This document shows, piece after piece, positions 44,847 through 55,002 of a stretch of DNA of 64,000 nt (the stretch's first letter is position 1; the number at the start of each line of letters is the position of its first letter). Both the position numbers and the translations under genes were made by a program. The notes beneath the pieces are model-generated. The model was not told where the DNA came from, did not search any database, and worked only from the letters and a program-made list of their open reading frames with translations. Where the stretch lies: assembly GCA_002633025.1 (NCBI GenBank), contig NMRB01001179.1:135146-199145 (forward strand), in the 5' to 3' direction. The DNA is from Notospermus geniculatus. Taxonomy: Eukaryota; Nemertea; Pilidiophora; Heteronemertea; Lineidae.

Positions 44847-44968
44847 TAGGGAGGTTTCGCAAGCGCCCGGTTAGGCCATACGACGACGTTTATCTATTGT
44901 TTGGGTATACCCACACAGTAGATAAACGTCGTCTTAGGGCCTAACTGGGCGCTTGCGAAACCTCCCTA
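44847..44968. mobile_element. Near-perfect 122-bp hairpin, copy 2 (cyclophilin 3' UTR)
   Basis: TAGGGAGGTTTCGCAAGCGC and CGACGACGTTTATCTATTG are mirrored across a TATACCC loop. Very similar to 24985-25106. It lies between the cyclophilin stop and the AATAAA at 45349, so it is probably transcribed. Confidence 0.88.
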
Positions 44969-45348
44969 ATATTTGAGTAAACTGATGACCAATGTGATGA
45001 CCACTTGTGACAAGTGCCAGCTTTTGCTGGAGCCAGTCACATATAGGATGGGATAACTAGAGCTAGTCACATATGGGATTCTAACTAGTCTTAATTGCAG
45101 ACGATCAAAGTCATTGATTATGTGTCAATTTCAGCTAAAAATTTGATTGATTGATTGATTGGTATGTACGTACTGACGCATTGTAGAAAATTAGATCTGT
45201 TGATTCAAACACGGCAGTTGACTTTTGATAAAATTATAATACTCAGAAGTTGTCTAGGTGCTTGTTTATATCGTTTCTGTTGAACAGTTATTATTTTATG
45301 TGTTTTATAAAATGCATTTTTAATAATGGTTTTTGTACAGGATTTTGG

Positions 45349-45354
45349 AATAAA
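45349..45354 (+). terminator. Candidate polyadenylation signal AATAAA for cyclophilin
   Basis: AATAAA in TTTTGGAATAAACTTAG, about 950 nt after the stop codon and followed by TTTGTCTC and TTGCTTGTTTTGGTG, a plausible GU-rich downstream element. No other canonical AATAAA was noted between the stop codon and this one. Confidence 0.55.
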
Positions 45355-45481
45355 CTTAGAAGTTTGTCTCATCAAAATAGACTTTGCTTGTTTTGGTGAA
45401 ACCATATACAGCTTATCACATCATCTACTTGGTGATAGATTTAGCAAGGTCATGGTCAAGATTTTACAGTATAGAGTACAA

Positions 45482-45702
45482 TAGACGATATCAGTCCAAA
45501 AGAGCGCAGCACCTGACGGTAACTACAGCGTCACGACGTCCCGTACTCATTCCATGACATCTTGACTTGAGACGACGTCATGATCGCTGAAACAAGTGGA
45601 GGTTTTTCGAGTCACGTCACAGTGTTCAGAATGGGGCACAGGACGCTGAAGACGCAGCTAGCTACCGTGAGGTGCTGCGCTCTATTGGAGTGATAGAGTC
45701 TA
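45482..45702. mobile_element. Hairpin MITE, family H, copy 2
   Basis: TAGACGATATCAGTCCAAAA then GAGCGCAGCACCTGACGG, mirrored by CCGTGAGGTGCTGCGCTC and TTGGAGTGATAGAGTCTA. It contains CGTCACGACGTCCCG and ATGATCGCTGAAACAAGTGG. Confidence 0.88.
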
Positions 45703-46050
45703 TTGACCTACTTTTATCCACGTACCTCCACGGTTCAATTCATTGCATATGGTATGGGTACGTCGCGTGTCTTCTGCGTGACGTCCGCACACCACAGGCA
45801 AATGACATTGCGACTTCACTACATGCCTTCCACGTTGGCACGTGCCATCTGTGGAAGATACGTGGATGTATTCGCAAGACGCTACATGTGGTACGCGGCG
45901 CGTAAGGTAGGTCAGTTGTGCAGAGTACAGTACCACTCATTGCCAGCTCGATCTTCTGAATTCATGACTGCCAAAATCAACATTTGATTTGGAGCACAGG
46001 GTGTTATTTCAGGTTCAAAGTCAGTGGTGGGTGAAGGTCAAAGGTTACAG

Positions 46051-46340
46051 AGGAGCTCGTTGGTGTAGTGGTTCAGGTCTCCGATGAGCAGTCAGAGGGT
46101 CCCGGGTTCGAATCCCGCTGGGCGTGAGACTTTGGGCAAGTCTCTGCCTCACTGGCCTCTCTCAACCCAGGTGTATAAATGGGTACCGGTCGGAAATGCT
46201 CGATTGTAGCACTGAATGAGCAGCTCACCTGAGTTCTACTGAAAGGTTTCAGGACAGACTGGGGTGGTTAAAGTGTAAAGTCGGATGAGAACCTCTACCG
46301 TAGTTGATATCAGACTATAAACCCAAACTTTAACTTTTTT
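46051..46340 (+). mobile_element. tRNA-derived SINE, copy 3
   Basis: A box TTGGTGTAGTGG, B box GGGTTCGAATCCC, central GACTTTGGGCAAGTCTC and GTATAAATGGGTACC, then CTGAAAGGTTTCAGG and the tail AAACTTTAACTTTTTT. Full-length. Confidence 0.92.
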
Positions 46341-47091
46341 ACATTGCTATGCCTGCCTTCTAACATTGTTCTCCATATTACTGTGAAAAGAAGAAAGACA
46401 ACATGTGTACAATAATCAGTTTATTAACAAACAGCCAACTGCTGATGTAGGGGACTAACAGGAGTTGAAGGAATCTGAAATAATTACAATAATTACACTT
46501 ATTAACACATTGAGCCCCTGAAAATGCCAACGCGGATGCCATGGTTCCACTGTTCAGTGCCTCGAAGAGAGTTATGACAATGCAAGGGGCTAAGATTCCC
46601 CTTTAGACGTCATCACTGAGCGCTGTATTTCTGAAAGGGTGTATACGTACGCTAATCTTGGTAAGATTCACATGTCCTTCACTATTCAAATTTCACAAAT
46701 AAGCAGAGACATAAAGTCTCCATTCACCTTTCACAGCAAAAGTAAAATCTGACAAGAGATACTAACTTCATAAGAGGGAATTTAAATTTTCCAAGAATAG
46801 AATGGAGGGAAAATCCCTTCAACTAGTCTACCATACATCTACAGTCCCTCTCTGAGAGAGCACAACTATATTTACAGTATTAACACCATCACCCTGATGG
46901 CATATGCCTGGCACAGTTAGGGTTAGACGGCGTTTTAATTGAAATATTCAATAATGATTGTCATAACTGCTGTAATACTAGTTCTGTATTTGCTTTTTAG
47001 CAAATTCAGCACTCCTCAGTTGTGAAAATCCCAGACGATCCTCTTCTATGACAAACTGCCAATGCAAGGGTAAGTATCATCAAAAATTTCA

Positions 47092-47572
47092 AGGGCGTAG
47101 CTAGCCGGGGTTGGGGCAAAAAGGGACAAATCAAATTTTTCCTCTAAAAGGTCATTTTACCTCTTCGAGCCAAGTTATATTGTGGTGTCAGATGTCGGGA
47201 AAATGCATCTGAGCGGATGTAGATATTCAATTTTTTTCTGGGGGAGGACCCCCAGACCTCCCTCCGACTTCGCCCTCCAGAGACTCAATCAGTAGACTAT
47301 CACTCCAATAGAGCGCAGCACCTGACGGGTAGCTAGCGAGGCCTTCAGTGTCACGACGTCCAGTGCCCCATTCTGAACGCCATGACGTCACTCGAAAAAC
47401 CTCCACTTGTTTCAGCGATCATGACGTCGTCTCAAGTCAAGATGTCATGGAATGAGTACGGGACGTCGTGACGCTGTAGTTACCCGTCAGGTGCTGCGAT
47501 CTTTTGGAATGATATTGTCTATTTTGCCCCCTCAATTTTGCCCCCTTGGCCATAAAAGTTAGCTATGCCCCT
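47092..47572. mobile_element. MITE, family A, copy 2, interrupted by a family H element
   Basis: AGGGCGTAGCTAGC at the left and TTAGCTATGCCCCT at the right, with TCTTCGAGCCAAGTTAT and GGGGGAGGACCCCCAGACC as in 936-1218. The segment 47293-47521 is absent from copy 1 and is a family H insertion. AATTT lies just outside both ends. Confidence 0.85.
47293..47521. mobile_element. Hairpin MITE, family H, copy 3 (nested)
   Basis: TAGACTATCACTCCAATAGA then GCGCAGCACCTGACGGG, mirrored by CCCGTCAGGTGCTGCG and TTTGGAATGATATTGTCTA. Nested in the family A element. Confidence 0.88.
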
Positions 47573-47810
47573 GAATTTATAAGGTGAGCAATATGAATTT
47601 TTAGTATCATAAAGGCCTACATGCAACATTTTTAATGCCCCTTCTGTGAGGAATGCATACACAGATTTTCTTACCCTTGCTCCCCTACAATGAAAATGTC
47701 ATCAATTGATACTTATGTGGCAGTTTCGTCTTGTCTTGTAGATAGCCACGTTACTACAACATTTACCTCAACATATCTGTATGTCTTGCCAATGGAAAAG
47801 AAAATGTTAG

Positions 47811-48062
47811 ACTGGTTCCCGTCTTTGCCGCTCCAATCCTGTTCATAAGGGACACACTCCGCGTGAGCTACTGCGAAAGTAATGTATAAGGCCAGCCCTG
47901 CATACCACGATCTATAAATACTACACAGTGCACCTGCATGGCCTATATTCCTGTCCGCAGTGAAGTACTGCTGACTGCGGACAGGATTTTGCAGTAGCTC
48001 ACGCGGAGTGTGTCCCTTATGTGTGGAATGAGGGCCACGGGATGGAGTGGCAAAGATAGGAA
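47811..48062. mobile_element. Hairpin element (CATAAGGGACACACTCCGCG)
   Basis: CATAAGGGACACACTCCGCG, TGAGCTACTGC and CTTTGCCGCTCCA on the left arm are matched by GCAGTAGCTCACGCGGAGTG, TGTCCCTTATG and TGGAGTGGCAAAG on the right. The central loop holds a second pair, CCTGTCCGCAGT/ACTGCGGACAGG. Confidence 0.8.
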
Positions 48063-48222
48063 CAGGGGCAAATCCATGATTTTGGAATAAAGAGGGGCGC
48101 ACTGTGCTAGAAACATTGAAATCTGCGGTGAATTTCGATGATTTCCTCCAAATTTCAGAATTTCACGGTCAATTCTACAGATTTGTTGGCTGAAAGGAGG
48201 GCGCCCCCTGGATCCGCACCTG
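48063..48222 (+). mobile_element. MITE, family K, copy 5
   Basis: CAGGGGCAAATCCATGATTT at the left and TGGATCCGCACCTG at the right. GGAACA flanks both sides as a 6-bp target duplication. Interior as in copy 1. Confidence 0.85.
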
Positions 48223-48724
48223 GGAACAGTCTAAGAAAATGTCTCTCAAAAATGCCTTCATGAATTGCTTTCTTCATCCTCTAGCGACCATATATACAAT
48301 TAACCTAACACACCATGGAACTTAAATTAGAGTAACCTGAAGCAATATTCTTCAATATTCTTAAATATTGGAGTTGAGGACTGTGAGCTCTACCTTGGCT
48401 CATTACTGGCTCGTTAGACAATACTGGGCAATTTATATGAAATATCGTAGGCCTCCACCCCCCACATATAATAGTGCTTTCTGAATTTGTCATGCCCTGT
48501 CCAAAACCCGTGACCAAGAGATAACTCACATGAGATTCTAATGAACTATTGACGCCTCAAGAGATTTTCACTTAAAACTCAAATGTACACTATAAACATT
48601 AACGATTATAAACCATTTCACTGCCTATGACCAGCTTGTGTGTATGCCCAGCGCATACACACACCTCATAAACCTTGTTTTCTGATAGATACACAGTCAG
48701 TGGTACCTAAGCTTATGGACACCA

Positions 48725-48893
48725 ATAGGAGCAGTCAGCCACGCGTATTGCCAAAAGATGGCAGCAAAGTTCTAGCGGACCAATACACAGGAAAATCCAC
48801 GTGATTGGTGCTCGATCAAGAATGAATGGGTCAGCTTTATGCATTGGATTGGGCCGTAGTGACACCTATTGGTCAACTCACCGACAGCTCCTA
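48725..48893 (+). mobile_element. Hairpin MITE, family N
   Basis: TAGGAGCAGTCAGCCACG at the left and CACCGACAGCTCCTA at the right, with CCAAAAGATGGCAGCAAAG and GTAGTGACACCTATTGGTCA inside. Confidence 0.85.
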
Positions 48894-50343
48894 TTACCGT
48901 ATTGGTATGGGTTAGTTGGTGTCTCCAAGGAAAGATGGCAGCAGTGGGTCTACAGCGGTACTGGGAAATGGAAATGGGTAGATGCAGCGAAAGGGTTTAG
49001 GCCCTCAAAAACAGGCTCGCTTTTTATTCCATGTTACAACTGATCAGTTACACTGACAAGAATTGTAGAAATCCAAGGCCTTAGAAATTTGTAAAACGTA
49101 CAGAACCATGAAAAGAGAATTCATCTTCCAAAACGTTGCAATGAAAATTTAGGATCTCAATGTAGTAAACACCCTCCTTTCTAAAGAAATGTTTTTTTTA
49201 TCCTTTTAGTAACACCTATTACTATCTATAACAGATTAATTCATTAATTAATCAAAGAGGAAAGCATCATTTCCTGACCCAATCAAGACATAAAATAAGG
49301 GTTTACAAAACATTCATTTTCATCAAATCAACTGACTGTACAATGAGATATATTATGTCCACATCCGGCTACATAATATACAATAGATTACTATGGTAGT
49401 ATTTTATGTACAAATGACTGCAGAAATAAAAAGTACCAAAGTCTAGCTTTGCTATGGATATAATTGATAGTATTAGATTGTAACATGTACGTTAGCCACA
49501 ATTCACTTTGACTGATTATCGAAAGGACATGTAATCGCCAAAATGGGAGTACACCCATCACTACAAGTGTCCAGACTTGCCAGATTTTGACTGTATGTTC
49601 AGATATCAGATATCCGGTAGCAGGCAGCCTGCTACTTTTGGACACTTGTACTTCTCAACCACTATGCGAGTCCATCACTAAACTTTGTCGTAGGCCTAAC
49701 TGGGTTGTTGTGAAAACTCACTCACGTCATGATAACTTGACATGTGCTAGAGTGTACACAGAAATGACACTTGGTTCAAGGAAGATCCATTTCGTCCTTT
49801 ATTTGATGAAAATCTTTTTGGGGGAGGGGCAGGGAATGGACATACCGGCACCCATTCTCTCCATTCCTTTCCATAATCAGCCAAAGTGTCAAGGCTCTAA
49901 TTACCCGTGTTATAGTGGAGCACCATATAATGATTGTTTTGCGTAGTCTATTTGCATCTGTTGCAGACAATAATGCCGTGAACATCACAGCAAATTCACC
50001 ATCTTTCGACATCAGAACTGAGACACATCATCTCCCATCGAATTACCAACTGCACTTTTCAAACATCCATCCTTTTAATTAACTACGTTCTGTATTAAAT
50101 GCAACAAAATATTGTCCTGTGCCTTCTGAGCACCTTCTCTTATCTATTTCTGCCAAATTCCGAGGGCCTCAGAATTTGAGGCTTTTTACGATACTTAAAT
50201 TATGCACCAATATTTTGTGACTAACTTAGTATTTTTCAGGCCCCAGGCCAATAGTCCTTCTCAAAATAAAATAAGGCATGCAGTTGCATTGAACCAGATA
50301 TCCTCAAACGCATTCCATTTTAGAGAGGGTCCATGTAAGTCAA
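48894..50343. other. Intergenic; possible 3' end of NKD
   Basis: No coding segment recognised. On the minus strand AATAAA occurs at 49803-49798 and, outside this interval, at 50422-50417; either could end the NKD transcript, whose stop is at 51236. I cannot decide between them. Confidence 0.3.
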
Positions 50344-50546
50344 TGTAAAGTCCGGCAACATCTAACTTCAACCCAATGGAATGCGGAAGTCATAATGTGG
50401 CAGAGCTTTTGCAGTTTTTATTCATACCTGTTGACCATTGTGGTCGTTCCCCGATTGTTGTGTGATTAAAGGTCCGTGGAAAATCCAACTGTCAATTTCC
50501 TAACTTCCGCATTCCATTGGGTCAAAGTTAGATGTTGCCAGACTAT
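50344..50546. mobile_element. MITE (GTCCGGCAACATCTAACTTC)
   Basis: GGCAACATCTAACTTCAACC and CAATGGAATGCGGAAGT on the left match ACTTCCGCATTCCATTG and GGTCAAAGTTAGATGTTGCC on the right. The TIR is over 40 bp and nearly perfect. Confidence 0.85.
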
Positions 50547-50948
50547 ACCAAGGACTTCATATGAATTGGCCTTCACATGGGACACCCTGTAGAATAGACA
50601 CATGTACATTCTTATGCAATTTCACTTGAAAACAGCATCATGACGTCACTTCTGGCATACTAAACCTTTGGCGTTCTGCGTCACGATGTGCTGTTTCGGT
50701 ATACCAGAAATCGGCACTGAAGTAGTTAAAGCCCCTCTGTATTAAATTTTACGGTCTTTTTCAAAGTGTTAGGAGAGTGCAAGTAGAGGTCTCCAAAATG
50801 CTTGCCTCATACGTACTTCAAAAAATCAAGGCCTAGTTTTCCGCACACGCTGAAAAATTGCAGGCAGATCTCTAATGTATTCAGATAAAGCATAGTACAT
50901 TTTACACTACACTAACGTCGGAGGACATAAGCACTTTCTGAATTCAAT

Positions 50949-51192
50949 AGACTGTTCTTGAATTGAAGTACCGGTAAATGGCAGCGCACATCCACTGAAA
51001 TCTCAACAAGAACCTCGGTCTGAAACTGAATGAAGTAACGCAGTCAACCCCACGACAGTGACGTCGAAGACGTTGCGTCAGACTCGACCATTGCTGAATC
51101 ATGGATGGCATCACGTCAGCTGGTTTCAGATCGAGGTTCTGGTTGAGATTTCGGCGGAGGTGCGCAAATCTGTGAATTTGAGAATCGTCTAT
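50949..51192. mobile_element. Hairpin MITE, family E, copy 2
   Basis: ATCTCAACAAGAACCTCGGT and CTGAAACTGAATGAAG on the left, GATCGAGGTTCTGGTTGAGA and TTGAGAATCGTCTA on the right. The central region has AGTGACGTCGAAGACGTTGC. Confidence 0.82.
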
Positions 51193-51235
51193 ACAGTGTG
51201 GCTTTAAGGATTACTGTAAATCAACAATGAGCTCG

Positions 51236-51932
51236 TCATGTCTCATGATAATGATGATAGTGGTGATGATGGTGGTGCTCATGAACATGATGGTGCTCAT
51301 GGCGCTGTACAATCACAGATTCGTTGACACAGGTCGTGCTTAGTGCGTCTTTTGCCCCCCAGAGGTCCTCCCGTTCTAACCACTCGGCCACTTGTGCCAT
51401 CGCCATGCTTCGATCTTTCTCCCGATTCCTGTGCCGCCGACTATGGTGCGGCGAGCTCATCTCGTGAACATGCGGAGGTAAACTAACAGGTCGTAATTTC
51501 GGAGCTTTCGGCGTAGATGCGGATTTATGAGTCCTTGACCTTGAAGGCTCTTGTGGGTCATGTGACCTTGAACGTCCATGCTCGTGATTTTCCTCTAAAA
51601 TTGTCAAATATCGTTCCACGGGCATATTTTTATCTTGTTGACCTGGAGCGGTACCCGTGTCATGTGACCGTGATCGATGCTTCTCTTTATGATGCCGCGT
51701 CCTATTAGAATCAACCTTGTCCCCATTACAGCTTAAAACAGCTGCGGGAGCAGACGCACTATGCATTTGTGTATTGTTATTTTCAATTCCAGCCAAATCG
51801 AGGTAATAATTCCGTCGGTCTTGACTCTCCTGCGCGGGGGGAGGTGGGGGAGCTGTGTCGTGGTTTTTCCGCCGATGATGTCGATGACGAGGAGGGTCTT
51901 CAGAACTTCCACGATTGTCACTGCAGTGTCTC
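51236..51932 (-). CDS. NKD: NKD terminal exon
   Basis: Acceptor acttctttcag, 697 nt, phase 2 in. Begins RHCSDNRGSSEDPPRHRHHR, then APPPPPAQESQDRRNYYLDL AGIEN, Arg/Ser/His-rich stretches, and ends HHVHEHHHHHHYHHYHET then TGA. The tail is of the type reported to bind zinc in the vertebrate proteins. Confidence 0.93.
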
Positions 51933-54764
51933 CTGAAAGAAGTATGACAAAAAAATTCACTTTGGAAGTTTTTCATGATTTTAATCAAGAAATACTGGCA
52001 TGAATGTAATTTTCCCCCAGAATGGAGGGTCAGGGGCCTTGGCGATCAAATTGAGCTGATCATATTGAAACTGTGGGACCTCCCTTAGCAAACACCTCTG
52101 CCATGAGGACACCTCTCTATTAACGACACAAAGTTCAGTCTGAAACAGGTCACTTCTCTTCATTTTGACCTCTCTTAATATCAGGACACCTCTCAATTAA
52201 GCCAACACCAATAGACCATTCTCAAATATTGACGTCAACGACAAAGATCTGCACACGTCCGCCAAAATCTCAACCACAAGCCCGATCTGAAGCTGAATGA
52301 CTTGACAAAAACAACCCCACGACAGTGACTTCGATCACGTTCGTCACAGTCGACCATTCATGGATGGCATCACGTCACCTGCTTTCAGATCGAGGTTGTG
52401 GTTGCGATTTCAGCGGAAGTGTGCAGATCTGCTAATTCGAGAATCGTCTATCAGTTCCAAAGGCGTCCTTAATAGAGAGGTTCCACTATGGTAATCACAC
52501 AATTGCTCACCTTAAATTCGACCGATGTCGCTCCATTATATCTGTTATTTGTTTATGTTCTGCCGCACTTAAACGTTTCTTTTTCGCCGAGTCCTCCACT
52601 GGGGACAAATTATTTAATTTAATGGACGTTTCCGTCATTGCTTCAACTTTCGTCGTATCTGGTGCCACTGTCAAACGTAGACGCAGTGTTTTCGTCCCTG
52701 TTGGTAATCGTATGGAAGACCCCACTGCATCGTAAAGTGACCGCATTAAACTTGCAAGATCCTGAAAATATATACGATTAAATGACTATGTCTGAATGTT
52801 CTTAGAGCAATAGATTGAAGGTGTCTCACAGCAAACATTTTGTCCAAGCCAGTAGTTTACACATCACATCCAAGATGGCAGCACNCAATTCCAGCCAAAT
52901 CGAGGTAATAATTCCGTCGGTCTTGACTCTCCTGTGCGGGGGGAGGTGGGGGAGCTGTGTCGTGGTTTTTCCGCCGATGATGTCGATGACGAGGAGGGTC
53001 TTCAGAACTTCCACGATTGTCACTGCAGTGTCTCCTGAAAGAAGTATGACAAAAAAAGTTCACTTTGGAAGTTTTCGACAATTTTCATAAAGAAATATTG
53101 GCATGATTATGGCTTTTCCCCAAGAACATAGGGTCAGGAGCCATGGCGATCACCAACAACTTGAGCTGATCTTATTGACAGTGAGGGACCTCCCTTAGCA
53201 AACACCTCTGCCAAGAGGACACCTCTCTATTAAGGACACAAACTTCTGTTTGAAATAGGTCACTCCTCTTCATTTTGACCTCTGTTATCAGGATACCTCT
53301 CAATGAGGTCATCGCCACTTCTCCACGGAAAGATGTCGCTGCGACCGTATCAGGCCTTTTCATTGTCTTCAGGATGTCATCTCCGTGGCAATACGAGGTG
53401 CGAGCCTGAAGCCACAATGTCACGGTAGTGTGACGTTGACGTTCCGTACAACGTCACAGTGGAAAAGTTCATACGGTCGCAGCGCCACCCCGATGATAGA
53501 AACAGAATGGCTACACCCCCACTGAGGCCAACACCAAAAGACCATTCTCAAATTGACGTAAACGACAAAGATCAGCGTGAGCGCACTTTTGCCAAAATCT
53601 CAACCACAACCTCGGTCTGAAGCTGAATGACCTGACACAGACAACCCCACGACAGTGACTTCGATCACGTTCGTCACAGTCGACCATTCATGGATGGCAT
53701 CACGTCACCTGCTTTCAGATCGAGGTTGTGGTTGCGATTTCAGCGGAAGTGCGCAGATCTGCTAATTCGAGAATCGTCTATGATCAGTTCCAAAGGTGTC
53801 TTTAATAGAGAGGTTCCACTATGGTAATCACGCAGCTGCTCACCTTAAATTCGACCGATGTCGCTCCATTATATCTGTTATTTGTTTATGTTCTGCCGCA
53901 CTTAAACGTTTCTTTTTCGCCGAGTCCTCCACTGGGGACAAATTATTTAATTTAATGGACGTTTCCGTCATTGCCTCCACTTTTGTCGTATCTGGTGCTA
54001 CTGTCAAACGTAGACGCAGTGTTTTCGTCCCTGTTGGTAATCGAATGGAAGACCCCACTGCATCGTAAAGTGACCGCATTAAACTTGCAAGATCCTGAAA
54101 ATATATACGATTAAATGACTATGTCTGAATCTTCTTAGAGCAATAGATTGAAGGTGTCTCACAGCAAACATTTTGTCCAAGCCAGTAGTTTACACATCAC
54201 ATCCAAGATGGCAGCACCGATGACTTCAAGGCAGCTTGCATGCCAGGCTGAAACTACAGAGGAGCCCGGTGGTGTAGTGGTTCGGGTGTCCGACTAGCGG
54301 TCAGAGGGTCCCGGGTTCGAATCCCACTGGGCGTGAGACTTTGGGTGAGTCTCTTTGCCTCTCTAGCCTCTCTCCACCCAGGTGTATAAATGGGTACCGG
54401 TCGGAAATGCTCGATTGTAGCACTGAATGAGCAGCTCATCTGAGTTCTACTGAAAGGTTTCAGGACAGACTGGGGTTAAAGTGTAAAGTCGGATGAGAAC
54501 CTCTACCGTAGTTGATATCAGACTATAAACCCAAACTTTAACTTTAACTTTTTTTTAACAATCACATTTGGCCATCCATGTAGGCCCTAATTGGATGGAT
54601 TTATTAGATCAACAATTAGTCCTGTATTCATAACACTGTTCTAGCATTTATTGGTAATTTTCACCTACTTCTTTAGTTATCTTGCCTCGGCCATCAAAGT
54701 CATACAACGTAAACGACCACTCCTGCTTCTCTGAGCCTTCCACGGACACCCCGCATTCAAATTC
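51236..54764 (-). CDS. NKD: Naked cuticle homologue (NKD), 3' part, with internal duplication
   Basis: Naked cuticle proteins are cytoplasmic antagonists of Wnt signalling that bind the PDZ region of Dishevelled through a single EF-hand. Minus-strand exons: 54764-54669 (EF-hand), 54094-53844 or its duplicate 52761-52511, and 51932-51236 with stop TGA at 51238-51236. The chain gives 347 residues plus stop, with all phases consistent. Diagnostic sequences: EWSFTLYDFDGRGKITKEDL (EF loop D-x-D-x-R-G-x-I-x-x-x-D, so the fifth and last loop positions are not the usual ones), TKTLRLRLTVAPD, DRRNYYLDLAGIEN, and the His-rich tail VQRHEHHHVHEHHHHHHYHH. The N-terminal exon or exons (with the usual MGK myristoylation start) lie to the right and were not identified. 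Whether the gene is NKD1- or NKD2-like cannot be told; invertebrates usually have one. Confidence 0.93.
52212..52450. mobile_element. Hairpin MITE, family E, copy 3
   Basis: TAGACCATTCTCAAATATTG at the left and CGAGAATCGTCTA at the right, with the CACAAGCCCGATCTGAAGCT and TCAGATCGAGGTTGTGG arms. In the NKD intron of the left haplotype copy and matched by 53539-53780. Confidence 0.85.
52511..52761 (-). CDS. NKD: NKD middle exon, duplicate copy
   Basis: Same length, splice sites and protein as 54094-53844, with about five silent base differences (for example near 52640 and 52708). Splicing both copies in series would break the reading frame (2 nt left over each time). Only one can be used, or one is the other haplotype. 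Confidence 0.8.
52885..52885. other. Single N at the junction of a 1.1-1.3 kb tandem duplication
   Basis: 51784-52884 and 52886-54216 are two versions of the same sequence, joined at this N (GGCAGCAC-N-CAATTCC). The pattern suggests two haplotype contigs concatenated by the assembler. Confidence 0.8.
52886..53034 (-). pseudogene. NKD: Partial duplicate of the NKD terminal exon, cut by an N
   Basis: 149 nt identical to 51784-51932 except for one base (near 52935). It starts at the same acceptor but stops at the N at 52885, just before the codons for the IENN segment. It is not functional as it stands and is best explained as the truncated end of an alternative haplotype contig. Confidence 0.85.
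53309..53525. mobile_element. MITE, family M, copy 2, present in only one NKD copy
   Basis: GTCATCGCCACTTCTCCACG to GGCTACACCCCCAC, related along its length to 31774-31990. TGAG lies on both sides. The corresponding place in the other duplicate (about 52187-52200) reads straight through without it, so it is an insertion present in one copy only. Confidence 0.85.
53539..53780. mobile_element. Hairpin MITE, family E, copy 4
   Basis: Same insertion as 52212-52450 in the other NKD duplicate, at the same relative site, so it predates the split of the two copies. Confidence 0.85.
53844..54094 (-). CDS. NKD: NKD middle exon, copy adjoining the EF-hand
   Basis: Acceptor atatttTCAG, donor TTTAAG/gtgagc, 251 nt, phase 0 in and phase 2 out. 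Reads DLASLMRSLYDAVGSSIRLP then TGTKTLRLRLTVAPD and a charged tail ending HKQITDIMERHRSNL. The protein is identical to that of the 52761-52511 copy. Confidence 0.92.
54259..54557 (+). mobile_element. tRNA-derived SINE, copy 4
   Basis: GAGCCCGGTGGTGTAGTGG, then GGGTTCGAATCCC, CTTTGGGTGAGTCTC, ATAAATGGGTACCGGTCGG, CTGAAAGGTTTCAGG and AAACTTTAACTTTAAC. Full-length, in an NKD intron, antisense to the gene. Confidence 0.92.
54669..54764 (-). CDS. NKD: NKD EF-hand exon
   Basis: Acceptor tatctttgcag, donor AAAGAA/gtaggt, 96 nt, phase 0-0. Reads EFECGVSVEGSEKQEWSFTL then YDFDGRGKITKE. The twelfth loop residue (D) is the first codon of the next exon. CGVSVEGSEKQEW matches the CDVSVEEDxxQEW signature. 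Confidence 0.93.
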
Positions 54765-54933
54765 CTGCAAAGATAAACGTCATTTTCACATCAGATAAAC
54801 GGCCAAATGGGATAAATGTAGCATAGAATAACACTTGTTCTTTTTCAAGTGAATACCGTATGGGGTCAACTTGGCAACGAGGGACTTTTCGGTTTGTAGC
54901 TTAATGCACAAACTGTCCCATTCCTCCCACAGC

Positions 54934-55002
54934 AGGGCTTTGGTCTCGTTCCTCTTCATACACTCGAAGAGGAGCGAGGTAAATACCCCTGCTGTGGGAG
55001 GA
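54934..55002. mobile_element. Hairpin (CCTCCCACAGCAGGG)
   Basis: CCTCCCACAGCAGGG, CTCGTTCCTCTTC and their inverses GAAGAGGAGCGAGG and CCCTGCTGTGGGAGG form a hairpin of about 69 bp. A relative is at 8692-8793. Confidence 0.75.

Noticed and set aside
45700-45940. Overlapping open frames on both strands after a family H MITE
   Set aside because: Several frames are open at once with no conserved content; they follow the repeat boundary and have no exon signals.
46051-46130. tRNA gene at GGTGTAGTGG...GGTTCGAATCC
   Set aside because: Shares its full 290-bp context with three other loci and lacks a pairing acceptor stem, so it is a SINE head.
52507-54079. Genuine tandem exon duplication in NKD giving two isoforms
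   Set aside because: The two copies encode identical protein, leave 2 nt out of frame if joined, and meet at an N, so allelic duplication in the assembly is simpler.
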